A stretch of 64,000 nucleotides of DNA from JABCPE02 sp963519075 (GCA_963519075.1 CAUQMH010000002.1:1-64000), one strand, 5' to 3'. Positions 17,417 to 26,145 are shown, counted from the stretch's first letter. Notes: generated by a model from the letters alone, not told the origin. Program-made: numbers and translations.

Positions 17417-18649
17417 TTAAAAAGGGTTATAAGAAATTCCTAGACCGAAATATGCTGCTTTGGATTTCAACTGTCCATAAAATCCTAAATTATCATTCAT
17501 ACTATTTCTTCTCTTCATAAATGCATATCCTCCAGAAATATCAACATTAAATTTATTAAACTTCAGCCCAATACCAGCCGTTATCACATTATTATCAAAA
17601 GATGGAGTTTCTGGAATGAAATCCTTATCCTCATATGGAGACTGGTCATAGTAATATCCTAAACGCCCAGCAATCATGTCAGTAAACTGATACTGAGTTC
17701 CAAAACGCCAAGTCTGTGTATTCTTAAAGTTTTTAAGGTTTTTCAATACTGTTTTATCTTTTTGATTTCCTATAAGTGCGTTTTCGAAATCAAGCGTCAG
17801 AGCATCATAGCGAGACCATCCTGTATAGTTGAAATCCGCTGAAACCTGCCATTTTGGAGTGATTCTATATGTAGCTCCTATCGTGTATTCTTCTACTAAT
17901 GGAAGTTCCGCTTTGAATCTATCCTGACCATTAGCATCCACTTTCAGCGCTGAATACAATGCCGAAGACACATTAAAACTCACAACACCATCATTAGCCT
18001 TCACAATCACAGGCGAACGGTATGCAACACTTACATCAAGTTTATCCGTTGGTCTAAAATAGAATCCCAATCCTAGACCATGTCCACTTGCTTTGGTGTC
18101 TTTTAAATTTAAACTACCATTAAATTTATTAAGTTTCTTATCCCAGTCCACTTGTCCTTTTACATACATATAGCTCAGACCCACTGACATCCAATCCGCC
18201 ATCTTCACAGAAACTGCTGGCTGGAAGAAATAACTCTTCAGGCTCATTTTAGTTACGATTTCATCTCCTGTCCATTTTTCTGGCCACTGAACTGTACTTC
18301 CGAAAGGCGTAGTAAAACTAAATCCCACAGAAACATTGTCCACCACCTTATATGCTACAGCTGCATAAATAGGCGTCCCCAAAGGATTTTCAGTAGAATA
18401 AGCCTCTCCTGTGTCTAGATTTTGGTATGTCACTTTACTCGCCACTCCAAAACCACCAGCTACCACACTCAGTTTACTTGGAATAAAAGACATCCCTGCT
18501 GGATTAAAAAAAGCCACACTCGCATCCTCTGCATGGGCACTCGTGTGCGCCATAGCCAACTGCTTCACTCCCTGTAGCGATACTCTGAACCCTCCCGCAT
18601 AAGCTAAGGTTCCCGCCAATAATGTTATTGGTAACAAAATTTTTCTCAT
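17417..18649 (-). CDS. OmpP1/FadL-family outer-membrane transporter
   Basis: A 410-residue outer-membrane beta-barrel. I start it at the ATG at 18649 (MRKILLPITLLAGTLAYAG, a clean signal peptide), not at a GTG 15 bases upstream. The mature N-terminus GFRVSLQGVKQLAMAHTSAHAEDASVAFFNPAGMSF is the FadL hatch, including the conserved NPAG turn. Alternating beta strands follow to the C-terminal aromatic residue. FadL proteins carry long-chain fatty acids or other hydrophobic compounds inward. It is co-transcribed with the GDSL lipoprotein and divergent from ruvB. Two palindromes upstream may be its control sites. Confidence 0.92.
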   Translation of the reverse strand: MRKILLPITLLAGTLAYAGGFRVSLQGVKQLAMAHTSAHAEDASVAFFNPAGMSFIPSKLSVVAGGFGVASKVTYQNLDTGEAYSTENPLGTPIYAAVAYKVVDNVSVGFSFTTPFGSTVQWPEKWTGDEIVTKMSLKSYFFQPAVSVKMADWMSVGLSYMYVKGQVDWDKKLNKFNGSLNLKDTKASGHGLGLGFYFRPTDKLDVSVAYRSPVIVKANDGVVSFNVSSALYSALKVDANGQDRFKAELPLVEEYTIGATYRITPKWQVSADFNYTGWSRYDALTLDFENALIGNQKDKTVLKNLKNFKNTQTWRFGTQYQFTDMIAGRLGYYYDQSPYEDKDFIPETPSFDNNVITAGIGLKFNKFNVDISGGYAFMKRRNSMNDNLGFYGQLKSKAAYFGLGISYNPF

Positions 18650-18680
18650 GTTTCTCGTTTTCACTTTTATTTTGAAGGTG

Positions 18681-18688
18681 CAAATATA
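18681..18688 (-). promoter_or_regulatory. -7 box of the FadL-like/GDSL operon
   Basis: The minus strand reads TATATTTG followed by C, 31 bases before the ATG at 18649. No -33 TTG is seen at the right distance, which would fit a promoter that needs an activator. Confidence 0.55.
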
Positions 18689-18733
18689 AAAATATTATTT
18701 CTTTAATTTTAAACATTTTTTCAAAAACAATAT

Positions 18734-18753
18734 TTGTTTGAATTTCTAAACAA
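18734..18753. promoter_or_regulatory. inverted repeat, candidate operator 1
   Basis: TTGTTT-N8-AAACAA is a dyad whose arms extend outward to AATATT and AATATT with one extra T. It lies about 50-70 bases upstream of the likely start of the FadL-like operon. It shares the half-site AATATTGTTT with a second dyad at 18810-18829. The regulator is unknown. Confidence 0.45.
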
Positions 18754-18809
18754 TATTAAATATCTTTAAATTAGAGAATTAAAACTAAATTAAATTTAAT
18801 AAATACAAT

Positions 18810-18829
18810 ATTGTTTAAATTTAAACAAT
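18810..18829. promoter_or_regulatory. perfect 20-bp palindrome, candidate operator 2
   Basis: ATTGTTTAAATTTAAACAAT is a perfect palindrome centred between the divergent FadL-like gene and ruvB. Its half-site matches the inverted repeat at 18734-18753. It may bind a dimeric regulator, although A+T richness makes chance palindromes more likely. Confidence 0.45.
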
Positions 18830-18861
18830 GATTTAATTTACTACTTGGTCAAAAAAATCTT

Positions 18862-18869
18862 TATCTTTG
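18862..18869 (+). promoter_or_regulatory. -7 box of ruvB
   Basis: TATCTTTG matches TAnnTTTG 19 bases before the ruvB ATG. A TTG at 18845-18847 is only 14 bases upstream, shorter than the usual spacing. Confidence 0.45.
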
Positions 18870-18888
18870 GTTCTCAAATAGACTAGAA

Positions 18889-19911
18889 ATGCCTGATTTT
18901 TTGCATCCAGATAAAGAGAATTACTCCTCCGAAGAACTTTTACAAGAGGAAAAGATCCGTCCGCAGAGTTTCAAAGATTTTGCAGGACAGAGAAAAACAT
19001 TGGACAACCTAGAAGTGTTCGTTGCCGCCGCCAAAAACAGAGGAACAGCATTAGACCACACGCTTCTGCACGGGCCTCCTGGACTTGGGAAGACCACGCT
19101 TTCGCATATCATTGCCAACGAACTAGGCGTAAACTGCAAAGTAACCTCTGGCCCTGTGCTGGACAAACCTGGCAGTCTGGCAGGAATTCTGACCAATTTA
19201 GAGGAAAACGATGTTCTTTTCATCGATGAAATCCATCGTCTATCGCCTATTGTAGAGGAATATCTATATTCTGCGATGGAAGATTTTAAAATCGATATTA
19301 TGCTGGAAACAGGCCCTAATGCCCGTTCAGTTCAGATTGGGCTAAATCCTTTTACCCTAATTGGAGCGACAACCCGAAGCGGAATGCTTACCAAACCCAT
19401 GCTGGCGAGATTTGGGATTCAGAGCCGATTAGAATACTATAATGTGGAACTTTTAGGTATGATTATCGAACGAAGCGCGAGAGTTTTGGGCGTTCCTATT
19501 TATGAAGATGCTGCCCTTGAAATCGCACGAAGAAGCCGAGGAACACCGAGAATAGCCAACGCCCTACTCCGCCGAGTGAGGGATTTTGCGGAGATAAAAG
19601 GCAATGGAGAGATAGACCTTAACATCGCTAAATTTGCCCTAAACTCGCTCAATGTCGATGAATATGGCCTTGATGACATGGACAATAAAATCATGCGGGT
19701 AATGATAGAAAATTTCAAAGGGAAACCTGTGGGAATATCCGCGCTGGCAACTTCTATCGGAGAAAATGCTGAAACTTTGGAAGAGGTGTATGAACCCTAC
19801 CTCATTCAGGAAGGATTCATCATCCGAACACCGCGAGGAAGGGAAGTTACCGAAAAAGCCTACCGACATCTGGGTATTTCACAACCAAAAAATTTAGGCG
19901 AACTTTTTTAA
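18889..19911 (+). CDS. ruvB: Holliday junction branch migration ATPase RuvB
   Basis: A 340-residue AAA+ motor of normal length that drives branch migration with RuvA. The order is Walker A GPPGLGKT (about 62-69), Walker B VLFIDEIHRLSP (about 109-120), sensor-I region GATTRSGML (about 155-163) and a C-terminal winged-helix DNA-binding domain ending GREVTEKAYRHLG. ruvA and ruvC are not adjacent. It starts a two-gene operon with a secreted glycan-binding-like protein 14 bases downstream. Confidence 0.98.
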   Translation: MPDFLHPDKENYSSEELLQEEKIRPQSFKDFAGQRKTLDNLEVFVAAAKNRGTALDHTLLHGPPGLGKTTLSHIIANELGVNCKVTSGPVLDKPGSLAGILTNLEENDVLFIDEIHRLSPIVEEYLYSAMEDFKIDIMLETGPNARSVQIGLNPFTLIGATTRSGMLTKPMLARFGIQSRLEYYNVELLGMIIERSARVLGVPIYEDAALEIARRSRGTPRIANALLRRVRDFAEIKGNGEIDLNIAKFALNSLNVDEYGLDDMDNKIMRVMIENFKGKPVGISALATSIGENAETLEEVYEPYLIQEGFIIRTPRGREVTEKAYRHLGISQPKNLGELF

Positions 19912-19925
19912 CCAATACATTAAAA

Positions 19926-20630
19926 ATGAAACATTTACTATTCCTTGCACTTCTCTGCGGAGGGACAGCACAAAGCCAAATCAAAAATTTTTATCCTAAA
20001 AAAGTGGTAAAACCTGACCTCAGCGCAAAAAGAGAAAAGGAAATCAACCGACAAAATGAACTTTTACAGAAGAAAGCTCCCACAGCTTCGGAACAAAAAG
20101 AACTAAATATCCTCCTTGAAAAATATGGCGAAGTAGTGGAAAACGCTTGGGACATCATCGATGGCGGGTGCAGCTGGTACTGCGGCGGTGGAAATTATAA
20201 AATAAAAGCGTCTTCATCACTTGGTGATTCCTACAAAGCTGAATTTGCAAATGATTTAAGCTACAAAACCGCTTGGGTAGAAGGCAAAAAAGATGAGGGC
20301 ATCGGCGAATATTTGGAGTATTATTTTAAAAACGACAGTCCTAGAATTACGGAAATTATTATTTCTAATGGATACATGAAATCCGAAGAAACATGGAAAA
20401 ATAACAACCGTGTGAAAAAATTAAAACTCTATATAAATGGCGTTCCTTTGGGGATTTTAAATTTAAAAGACAGCCGAACCGATCAATATTTTGAAGTGGG
20501 AACACTCGGTCACAACAAAAATGGAACGGATTTAATTTTAAAATTTGAAATATTAGAAGTCTACAAAGGGAGTAAATACAACGACACCGCAATTACAGAA
20601 ATATATTTCGATGGAATAGATGTACACTAA
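19926..20630 (+). CDS. secreted NADase-type glycan-binding domain protein
   Basis: A 234-residue exported protein with signal peptide MKHLLFLALLCGGTAQSQ, followed by a charged coiled stretch (about 30-70). A Cys-bearing turn GGCSWYCGGG is at about 79-88. The C-terminal 130 residues match the discoidin-like glycan-binding domain seen beside bacterial NADases: a TAWVEGKKDEGIGEYLEYYF block, then ISNGYMKS, then NNRVKKLKLYING. No enzymatic domain is attached. It may bind surface or peptidoglycan sugars. The link with ruvB is positional only. Confidence 0.7.
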   Translation: MKHLLFLALLCGGTAQSQIKNFYPKKVVKPDLSAKREKEINRQNELLQKKAPTASEQKELNILLEKYGEVVENAWDIIDGGCSWYCGGGNYKIKASSSLGDSYKAEFANDLSYKTAWVEGKKDEGIGEYLEYYFKNDSPRITEIIISNGYMKSEETWKNNNRVKKLKLYINGVPLGILNLKDSRTDQYFEVGTLGHNKNGTDLILKFEILEVYKGSKYNDTAITEIYFDGIDVH

Positions 20631-20650
20631 TTTTCTCATTTAAAAACAAC

Positions 20651-20687
20651 AAAAAAGCAACCCTAAAATAGAGTTGCTTTTATTTTT
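20651..20687. terminator. bidirectional terminator
   Basis: AAAGCAAC (20654-20661) pairs with GTTGCTTT (20673-20680), with A and T runs outside. It sits between the convergent glycan-binding and beta-barrel genes. Confidence 0.75.
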
Positions 20688-20696
20688 ATCTTTATA

Positions 20697-21326
20697 TTAT
20701 TCTCCAAAGATGTAACTTACCCCTGCACTCAAGATATGCTGAGATTTTTTTCTATACGCATTCGGGTTTCCTGTCCAAGATTCCACAAGATCTGGATAAA
20801 CACTAGATAAACCGAAGTCATAACGAGCTAGTATCTCGAATTTTCTATTTATACTATATCCTACACCTCCTGATAAAGCAAAATCAAAACCTCTTGCTTT
20901 ACCCATCTTTTCTTTCACATAAAGAGGGCTAGATGGATTCTCAACTTTTTGGTTCAGTAAGAAAGCAAATCTAGGTCCTGCAAATGCGAATAAAGAATGT
21001 CTTCCTTCTGTAAAGTATCCTTTAAAATAGATAGGAACACTGATATAGTTGTTCGCATAAACTGTAGACCCTTCTCCTTTCTCACCTGCTGATAAATATT
21101 CTACCTGCGGCTGAATATAAAACTGATTTTCAAAATCTAATGGAATCAATGCTAAAAGCCCTCCATAGAATGAATATCTTGCCGCAGAAGGGTTATGGGC
21201 ATTTCTTACTCTGGAATAGTTAGGTCCTCCTATCACCCCTATTCTAGTATTTTCCAACTGTAAAGAAAGCTGTGCTGACATAAGGCTTGAAAACACCAAA
21301 AAACTTCCTAATAATAGTTTTTTCAT
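20697..21326 (-). CDS. outer-membrane beta-barrel protein (porin-like, OMP_b-brl)
   Basis: A 209-residue protein with signal peptide MKKLLLGSFLVFSSLMSAQ and a mature part made of alternating polar/aromatic strands. Examples are GVIGGPNYSRV, FYGGLLALIPL and GGVGYSINRKFEILARYDFGL. It ends in an amphipathic strand SAGVSYIFGE. This is the small beta-barrel family common in Bacteroidota, including PorT-like proteins; I cannot name a specific function. It is transcribed leftward alone, downstream of the lpxD2 gene with a 66-base gap. Confidence 0.75.
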   Translation of the reverse strand: MKKLLLGSFLVFSSLMSAQLSLQLENTRIGVIGGPNYSRVRNAHNPSAARYSFYGGLLALIPLDFENQFYIQPQVEYLSAGEKGEGSTVYANNYISVPIYFKGYFTEGRHSLFAFAGPRFAFLLNQKVENPSSPLYVKEKMGKARGFDFALSGGVGYSINRKFEILARYDFGLSSVYPDLVESWTGNPNAYRKKSQHILSAGVSYIFGE

Positions 21327-21392
21327 AATTTTTTATTTTTATTTAACAATTTTATTTTTTCTAATTCAAAGTACAAAAGTAACATTTTTTTA

Positions 21393-22304
21393 TTATCCTT
21401 GTATCAATCGAGAAATTTTTACTTGTTTTTTGTAATATTCCTTGGCTTCCTCCGCAGGTGCTCCGAAATAAGTTTTACCTTTTTTCAAATCTTTTGAAAC
21501 TCCCGAAGTTGCCAAAATAACCACTTCATCTTCTACTGTAATATCCGAGGAAACTCCTACCTGCCCCCAGATGGTAACATCATTGCCTATATTACAACAT
21601 CCTGCAATCCCAACTTGTGAAGCAATCAGACATCTCTTTCCAATAATAGTATCATGCCCTATCTGGATTTGATTATCCATCTTTGTGCCTTCTCCTATAA
21701 TTGTAGTATCTGTAACGCCTCTGTCTATGGTGCAGTTCGCTCCTATTTCCACATCATCTTCTAAAACTACATTTCCTACCGAAAGCATCTTGATATAGCC
21801 TGTCGGTAGTTTTCTGTAATAAAACGCATCTCCTCCAAGGACTGTCCCAGACTGGATAATACAGCGATTTCCTATCTTGGTTCTATCGCCTATCACCACA
21901 TTTGGCATGATGATACATTCTTCACCTATCTCCACATCATTTCCTATGATTACAGAAGAATGAATCTGGCTGTTTTTCCCTATTTTTACATTTTCTCCGC
22001 AAGTTTTAAATGTCTGTATTGGAGTAAAATATGCATTGATTTTATTAAAATCTCTAAATGGGTCATCCGAAACCAAAAGAACCTTTCCCTCTGGACAATC
22101 AACTTCTTTATCAATGAGAATAACTGTCGCCTCAGAATTTAAAGCCTTTTCATAATATTTAGGATGATTTACAAAAACAATCTCTCCCGATTTTACTCTA
22201 TGAATTTCATTTGTTCCAGAAATAGGAAAATCATCCGCACCAATATATTTGGCATCGATAATTTCTGCTATCTGCTTTAATGTCTGGACTTTAGGAAATT
22301 TCAT
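21393..22304 (-). CDS. LpxD-like acyltransferase, second paralogue
   Basis: A 303-residue left-handed beta-helix protein. An N-terminal LpxD-type uridine-binding domain (about 1-95) is followed by hexapeptide repeats such as IGKNSQ, IGNDVEIGEE and IGNRCI. The segment QIQIGHDTIIGKRCLIASQVGIAG near 215-235 keeps the catalytic His of LpxD. It is the last gene of the lipid A operon, 15 bases after efp. It is shorter than the other LpxD (25099-26130) and diverged from it. It could acylate a different sugar nucleotide or add a different acyl chain. The assignment to lipid A itself is an inference. Confidence 0.75.
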   Translation of the reverse strand: MKFPKVQTLKQIAEIIDAKYIGADDFPISGTNEIHRVKSGEIVFVNHPKYYEKALNSEATVILIDKEVDCPEGKVLLVSDDPFRDFNKINAYFTPIQTFKTCGENVKIGKNSQIHSSVIIGNDVEIGEECIIMPNVVIGDRTKIGNRCIIQSGTVLGGDAFYYRKLPTGYIKMLSVGNVVLEDDVEIGANCTIDRGVTDTTIIGEGTKMDNQIQIGHDTIIGKRCLIASQVGIAGCCNIGNDVTIWGQVGVSSDITVEDEVVILATSGVSKDLKKGKTYFGAPAEEAKEYYKKQVKISRLIQG

Positions 22305-22319
22305 AGTGGTTATATAAAT

Positions 22320-22883
22320 TTATTTAACTCTCTCTAAATAAGAGCCGTCTTCTGTATTTACTTTAATCTTATCTCCTGGTTCTATGAATAGCGGAACCAA
22401 AACTCTAGCGCCTGTTTCTACTATACAGTTTTTCAAGGCGTTAGTCGCTGTGTTTCCTTTCACACCTGGGTCTGCTTCTGTCACTTCCAAAAATACTGTT
22501 GCGGGAAGTTCAGCAGAAAGAGGCGTTTCATCTGATTCTTTCAAAATTACTGTAATTTCCTCTCCTGCCTTCATAAACTGAGCGTTTTCTATCATTTCTT
22601 TGTTTAGATAGATTTGAGAAAAATCTTCATTGTTCATGAAATGATATCCATTCTCATCATCATAAAGATACTGGAATTTACGCGTAATTACTTTAACTTC
22701 ATCGATTTTATGACCAGCAGAAAAAGTATTGTCTAATACTTTTCCATTCGTTACTGATTTTAATTTTGTTCTTACGAAAGCAGGACCTTTTCCTGGTTTT
22801 ACATGAAGAAATTCAATTACTTTATAAATATCATGGTTAAACTCTATACAAAGTCCTTTTCTAATATCAGCTGTTGTTGCCAT
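22320..22883 (-). CDS. efp: translation elongation factor P
   Basis: A 187-residue protein of normal length with three beta-barrel domains. The loop HVKPGKGPAFVRTKLK (about 28-43) holds the conserved Lys (about 33) at the tip that reaches the peptidyl-transferase centre. The C-terminal GDKIKVNTEDGSYLERV is the family's OB-fold signature. EF-P relieves ribosome stalling at polyproline. It sits inside the lipid A operon, between lpxA (18 bases upstream) and the second LpxD gene. Confidence 0.97.
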   Translation of the reverse strand: MATTADIRKGLCIEFNHDIYKVIEFLHVKPGKGPAFVRTKLKSVTNGKVLDNTFSAGHKIDEVKVITRKFQYLYDDENGYHFMNNEDFSQIYLNKEMIENAQFMKAGEEITVILKESDETPLSAELPATVFLEVTEADPGVKGNTATNALKNCIVETGARVLVPLFIEPGDKIKVNTEDGSYLERVK

Positions 22884-22901
22884 TTTTTATTCTAATTATT
22901 T

Positions 22902-23708
22902 TTAATCTTGATTATCTTCTTCCTCTTTTTTCATACTACCACCTCTGATGATTCCTCTCTGAGATGATTGTATAAATTGTACAATTTCATCTCTTTCTGG
23001 TGTAGACAGCACTTCTCTTTCTATATAAGCCAATGCCTGAGATACATTCATCCCCATTTGGAAAATCACTCTATAGATAGACTGAAGCTCTAAAATCTTT
23101 TCATTAGAAATCCCTCTTCTTCTTAGCCCAACCGAGTTGATTCCTGCATAAACAGGCGGTTCTCCTCCTACTTTGACATAAGGCGGAATATCTTTTCTAA
23201 CCAAAGAACCTCCTGCTGTGATCACATGTTTCCCTATTCGGGAGAACTGATGCACAGCACTCAGCCCACCAATGATAGCATAATCGCCAATCTCCACATG
23301 TCCACCTATCGCGCATCCATTTACTATAATGGCATTATCACCGACAACGCAGTCATGAGCGATATGGGATGTAGCCATGATTAGACAATTATTCCCAATT
23401 TTAGTATATCCTAAAGCCTTGGTTCCTCTATTAACCGTTACACATTCTCTAATGGTCGTATTATCACCAATGATAACTTGTGATTCCTCTCCATCAAACT
23501 TCAAATCTTGTGGTATCGCAGCGATGACAGTTCCTGGAAAAATTCTGCAGTTTTTACCAATTCTTGCTCCATTCATAATGGTAACATTGGAGCCTATCCA
23601 TGTCCCTTCACCTATTTCCACATCCGCTGCTATGGTGGTAAATGGGTCTACGGTAACATTTTGTCCGATTTTCGCTCTTGGGTCTACTGCTGTAAGCTGA
23701 TGAATCAT
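22902..23708 (-). CDS. lpxA: acyl-ACP--UDP-N-acetylglucosamine O-acyltransferase
   Basis: A 268-residue left-handed beta-helix enzyme for the first step of lipid A synthesis, moving a hydroxyacyl chain from ACP to the 3-OH of UDP-GlcNAc. Hexapeptide repeats run through the first 190 residues. MATSHIAHDCVVGDNAI (about 115-131) contains the catalytic His. The family C-terminal helical domain follows (GLRRRGISNEKILELQSIYR). Its ATG abuts the stop of lpxC/fabZ directly (23708/23709), which indicates tight operon coupling. The C-terminal SMKKEEEDNQD tail is acidic. Confidence 0.97.
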   Translation of the reverse strand: MIHQLTAVDPRAKIGQNVTVDPFTTIAADVEIGEGTWIGSNVTIMNGARIGKNCRIFPGTVIAAIPQDLKFDGEESQVIIGDNTTIRECVTVNRGTKALGYTKIGNNCLIMATSHIAHDCVVGDNAIIVNGCAIGGHVEIGDYAIIGGLSAVHQFSRIGKHVITAGGSLVRKDIPPYVKVGGEPPVYAGINSVGLRRRGISNEKILELQSIYRVIFQMGMNVSQALAYIEREVLSTPERDEIVQFIQSSQRGIIRGGSMKKEEEDNQD

Positions 23709-25106
23709 TTAGTTTATTTTTGTTTTTGCTACTTGAGCCATTAGTTCTGCTTCCACCACTACACTATCACCTACATAGCCATACCCCTGCATATGCACTA
23801 TTCCTCTACGGATAGGAGCTAACAACTCTAATTTAAAGACAAGTGTATCCCCTGGGATTACTTTCTTTTTGAATTTAACATTATCTATTTTTACAAAATA
23901 TGTAGAATAGTTCTCTGGATCTGGGACACTTGATAATACCAAAATCCCCCCAATCTGCGCCATTGCTTCTATCTGTAAAACTCCTGGCATCACAGGTTCT
24001 TTCGGGAAGTGCCCTACAAAGAACGGTTCGTTCATTGTGATATTTTTCAGCCCTACGATATGATTATCAGACAGCTCCAAAATCTTGTCTATCAACAAGA
24101 ATGGCGGTCTATGTGGCAATAATCTCATAATGCCATTGATATCATAAATAGGCTCTTTGCTCAAATCAAAATTTGGAACATTTTTCTTCTTTTGAGCTTT
24201 GTATATTTTATTTAGTTTTTTAGCAAACTCTGTATTTATGTAATGTCCTGGTTTATTAGCAATTACCTTTCCTTTTAATCTTACTCCTGTCAATGCCAAG
24301 TCACCGATAACATCCAATAATTTATGACGAGCTGCCTCGTTTGGATAGTTTAAAGTCAAGTTATTCAAAACTCCATTTGGCTGAATGGAAACATCGTCTT
24401 TTCCAAAAGCTTTTTTAAGTTTTTCAGCTGTTTCAGGAGTTAATTCCTTATCTACATAAACAATCGCATTAGAAATATCTCCACCTTTGATTAGACCTGC
24501 ATCCAAAAGCATTTCTAATTCATGTAAAAAACTAAATGTTCTAGCAGAAGAAATTTCATTTTTGAAATCAGAAATATTCTTCAAAACAGCATTCTGAGTT
24601 CCTAAAACATTAGTCCCAAAATCCACCATCGTAGTTACTTCATATTTATCCGCTGGGATAATGGTAATCTCAGAACCAGTCTGCGGGTCAGTGAAATTAA
24701 CAACCTCTGTAACAGCAAAATACTCTCTCGGCTGCTCCTGCTCCACCACTCCTGCTTTCTCTATAGCTTCTACAAAAAACTTGGATGAACCATCCATAAT
24801 AGGAGGTTCTGTGCTATTCATCTCCAAGATAGCATTATCCACATCCATTCCCACTAACGCCGCCAAAACATGCTCACATGTGTAGATTTTAACTCCTGAT
24901 TTTTCTAATGTAGTTCCTCTATCAGTAGAAACCACATAGTTAGCATCCGCTTCTATTTGTGGATTTCCCTCTAAGTCTGTTCTTACGAACACATACCCTG
25001 TATTTTCCTTAGCAGGTTTAATGGTTAGGGTTACTTCTTTTCCTGTGTGAAGACCTATTCCTGATAGGGAAATTTCTCCTTTTAAAGTTTTTTGTTTATC
25101 ACTCAT
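23709..25106 (-). CDS. lpxC: bifunctional LpxC deacetylase / FabZ dehydratase
   Basis: A 465-residue fusion. Residues 1 to about 310 are LpxC, the zinc deacetylase that commits UDP-3-O-acyl-GlcNAc to lipid A. It has GIGLHTGKEVTLTI near 16-29, TCEHVLAALVGMDVDNA near 77-93 and the RHKLLDVIGDLAL zinc-site block. Residues from about 320 are FabZ, the beta-hydroxyacyl-ACP dehydratase of fatty acid elongation, with LLPHRPPFLLIDKI and GHFPKEPVMPGVLQIEAMAQ containing its catalytic His and Glu. The fusion is typical of Bacteroidota and ties the competing uses of hydroxyacyl-ACP together. It overlaps lpxD by 8 bases. Confidence 0.97.
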   Translation of the reverse strand: MSDKQKTLKGEISLSGIGLHTGKEVTLTIKPAKENTGYVFVRTDLEGNPQIEADANYVVSTDRGTTLEKSGVKIYTCEHVLAALVGMDVDNAILEMNSTEPPIMDGSSKFFVEAIEKAGVVEQEQPREYFAVTEVVNFTDPQTGSEITIIPADKYEVTTMVDFGTNVLGTQNAVLKNISDFKNEISSARTFSFLHELEMLLDAGLIKGGDISNAIVYVDKELTPETAEKLKKAFGKDDVSIQPNGVLNNLTLNYPNEAARHKLLDVIGDLALTGVRLKGKVIANKPGHYINTEFAKKLNKIYKAQKKKNVPNFDLSKEPIYDINGIMRLLPHRPPFLLIDKILELSDNHIVGLKNITMNEPFFVGHFPKEPVMPGVLQIEAMAQIGGILVLSSVPDPENYSTYFVKIDNVKFKKKVIPGDTLVFKLELLAPIRRGIVHMQGYGYVGDSVVVEAELMAQVAKTKIN

Positions 25107-26130
25107 TAGTTTTATCTTTTGAGTTATTTTCTAATTGATTTATCCTTTTTACTATTTCTGTCAAGTTTCTAAAATGCACATAGTTTCTTCGGTAGTCTCC
25201 TGCATCTATGGCTGGCGCTCCGTACAGTGCCTCGCCATCTTTTACATTTTTATTTACACCACTCTGTGCTTGTATTTTTACTTGATTTCCTATGTTGATA
25301 TGCCCTACAATTCCCACTTGACCACCGATCATATTCCAGTTGCCAATAGTTGTAGAACCTGCAATTCCTGCCTGCGCAGCAATCACATTATTTTTTCCAA
25401 TTTTCACATTGTGTGCGATTTGGATAAGGTTGTCTATTTTAGTTCCTTCTCCTATAATGGTAGAACCTATAGTAGCTCTGTCAATACTACAGTTAGAGCC
25501 TATTTCTACATTATTTTCTATGATTACATTTCCCAGCTGTGGGATTTTGTCATATCCATTCGGTGTAGGCTGAAAACCAAATCCATCTCCACCTACCACA
25601 GTATTAGAGTGGACAACACAGTTTTCGCCAATGACACAGCCGTCATAAATTTTTGCACCGCTGTCTATTTTAGAGTTTTTACCGATTTTCACATTTTTAC
25701 CAATGAAAACCTGTGGAGCAAGCTGGACACCATCGCCAATTGTCGCATTTTCCGAAATATAAGTAAATGCTCCCACATAAACATCCTCGCCCAAAACAGC
25801 CGTTTCATGGATGAAACTCTGCGCTTCTATTCCTTTTTTCTTTTCGGTCATCTGCTGATAAAGGTTCATCAAAACCTGAAACGCAAGATATGCATCTTCC
25901 ACCTCTATGATGACTGGCTTATAATTTTCTTCTTTCAAAAGATTTTTTGAAACAATAAGCACAGAACTCTCCGTAGAATGCAGAAAATGCGCAAATTTTT
26001 CATTCGCAATAAAAGACAAATATCCATGCCTTCCCTCTTCTATAGGGGAAAATCCATGAACTTTTATTCCTTGGTCTCCAATTACTTTTCCTTTGATAAG
26101 ACCAGCAATTTCAGCAGCTGTAAACTCCAT
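25099..26130 (-). CDS. lpxD: UDP-3-O-acylglucosamine N-acyltransferase
   Basis: A 343-residue enzyme for the third step of lipid A synthesis, adding the N-linked hydroxyacyl chain. An N-terminal uridine-binding domain (about 1-100) with FSPIEEGRHGYLSFIANEKF is followed by hexapeptide repeats. LIQIAHNVKIGKNNVIAAQAGIAG (about 238-261) holds the catalytic His. The C-terminal helix binds ACP. It is the first gene of lpxD-lpxC/fabZ-lpxA-efp-lpxD2, downstream of a -7 box, and overlaps the next gene by 8 bases. This is the longer and more canonical of the two LpxD proteins here. Confidence 0.95.
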   Translation of the reverse strand: MEFTAAEIAGLIKGKVIGDQGIKVHGFSPIEEGRHGYLSFIANEKFAHFLHSTESSVLIVSKNLLKEENYKPVIIEVEDAYLAFQVLMNLYQQMTEKKKGIEAQSFIHETAVLGEDVYVGAFTYISENATIGDGVQLAPQVFIGKNVKIGKNSKIDSGAKIYDGCVIGENCVVHSNTVVGGDGFGFQPTPNGYDKIPQLGNVIIENNVEIGSNCSIDRATIGSTIIGEGTKIDNLIQIAHNVKIGKNNVIAAQAGIAGSTTIGNWNMIGGQVGIVGHINIGNQVKIQAQSGVNKNVKDGEALYGAPAIDAGDYRRNYVHFRNLTEIVKRINQLENNSKDKTNE

Positions 26131-26137
26131 AATCGTG

Positions 26138-26145
26138 CAAAGATA
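26138..26145 (-). promoter_or_regulatory. -7 box of the lipid A operon
   Basis: The minus strand reads TATCTTTG followed by C, only 8 bases before the lpxD ATG. The leader must therefore be very short, or translation begins slightly downstream. Confidence 0.45.

Noticed and set aside
25135..25950. A 271-codon open frame on the plus strand opposite lpxD
   Set aside because: It is rich in Ser, Tyr, Phe and Cys with no domain or ribosome site, and lies entirely over the well-supported lpxD gene.
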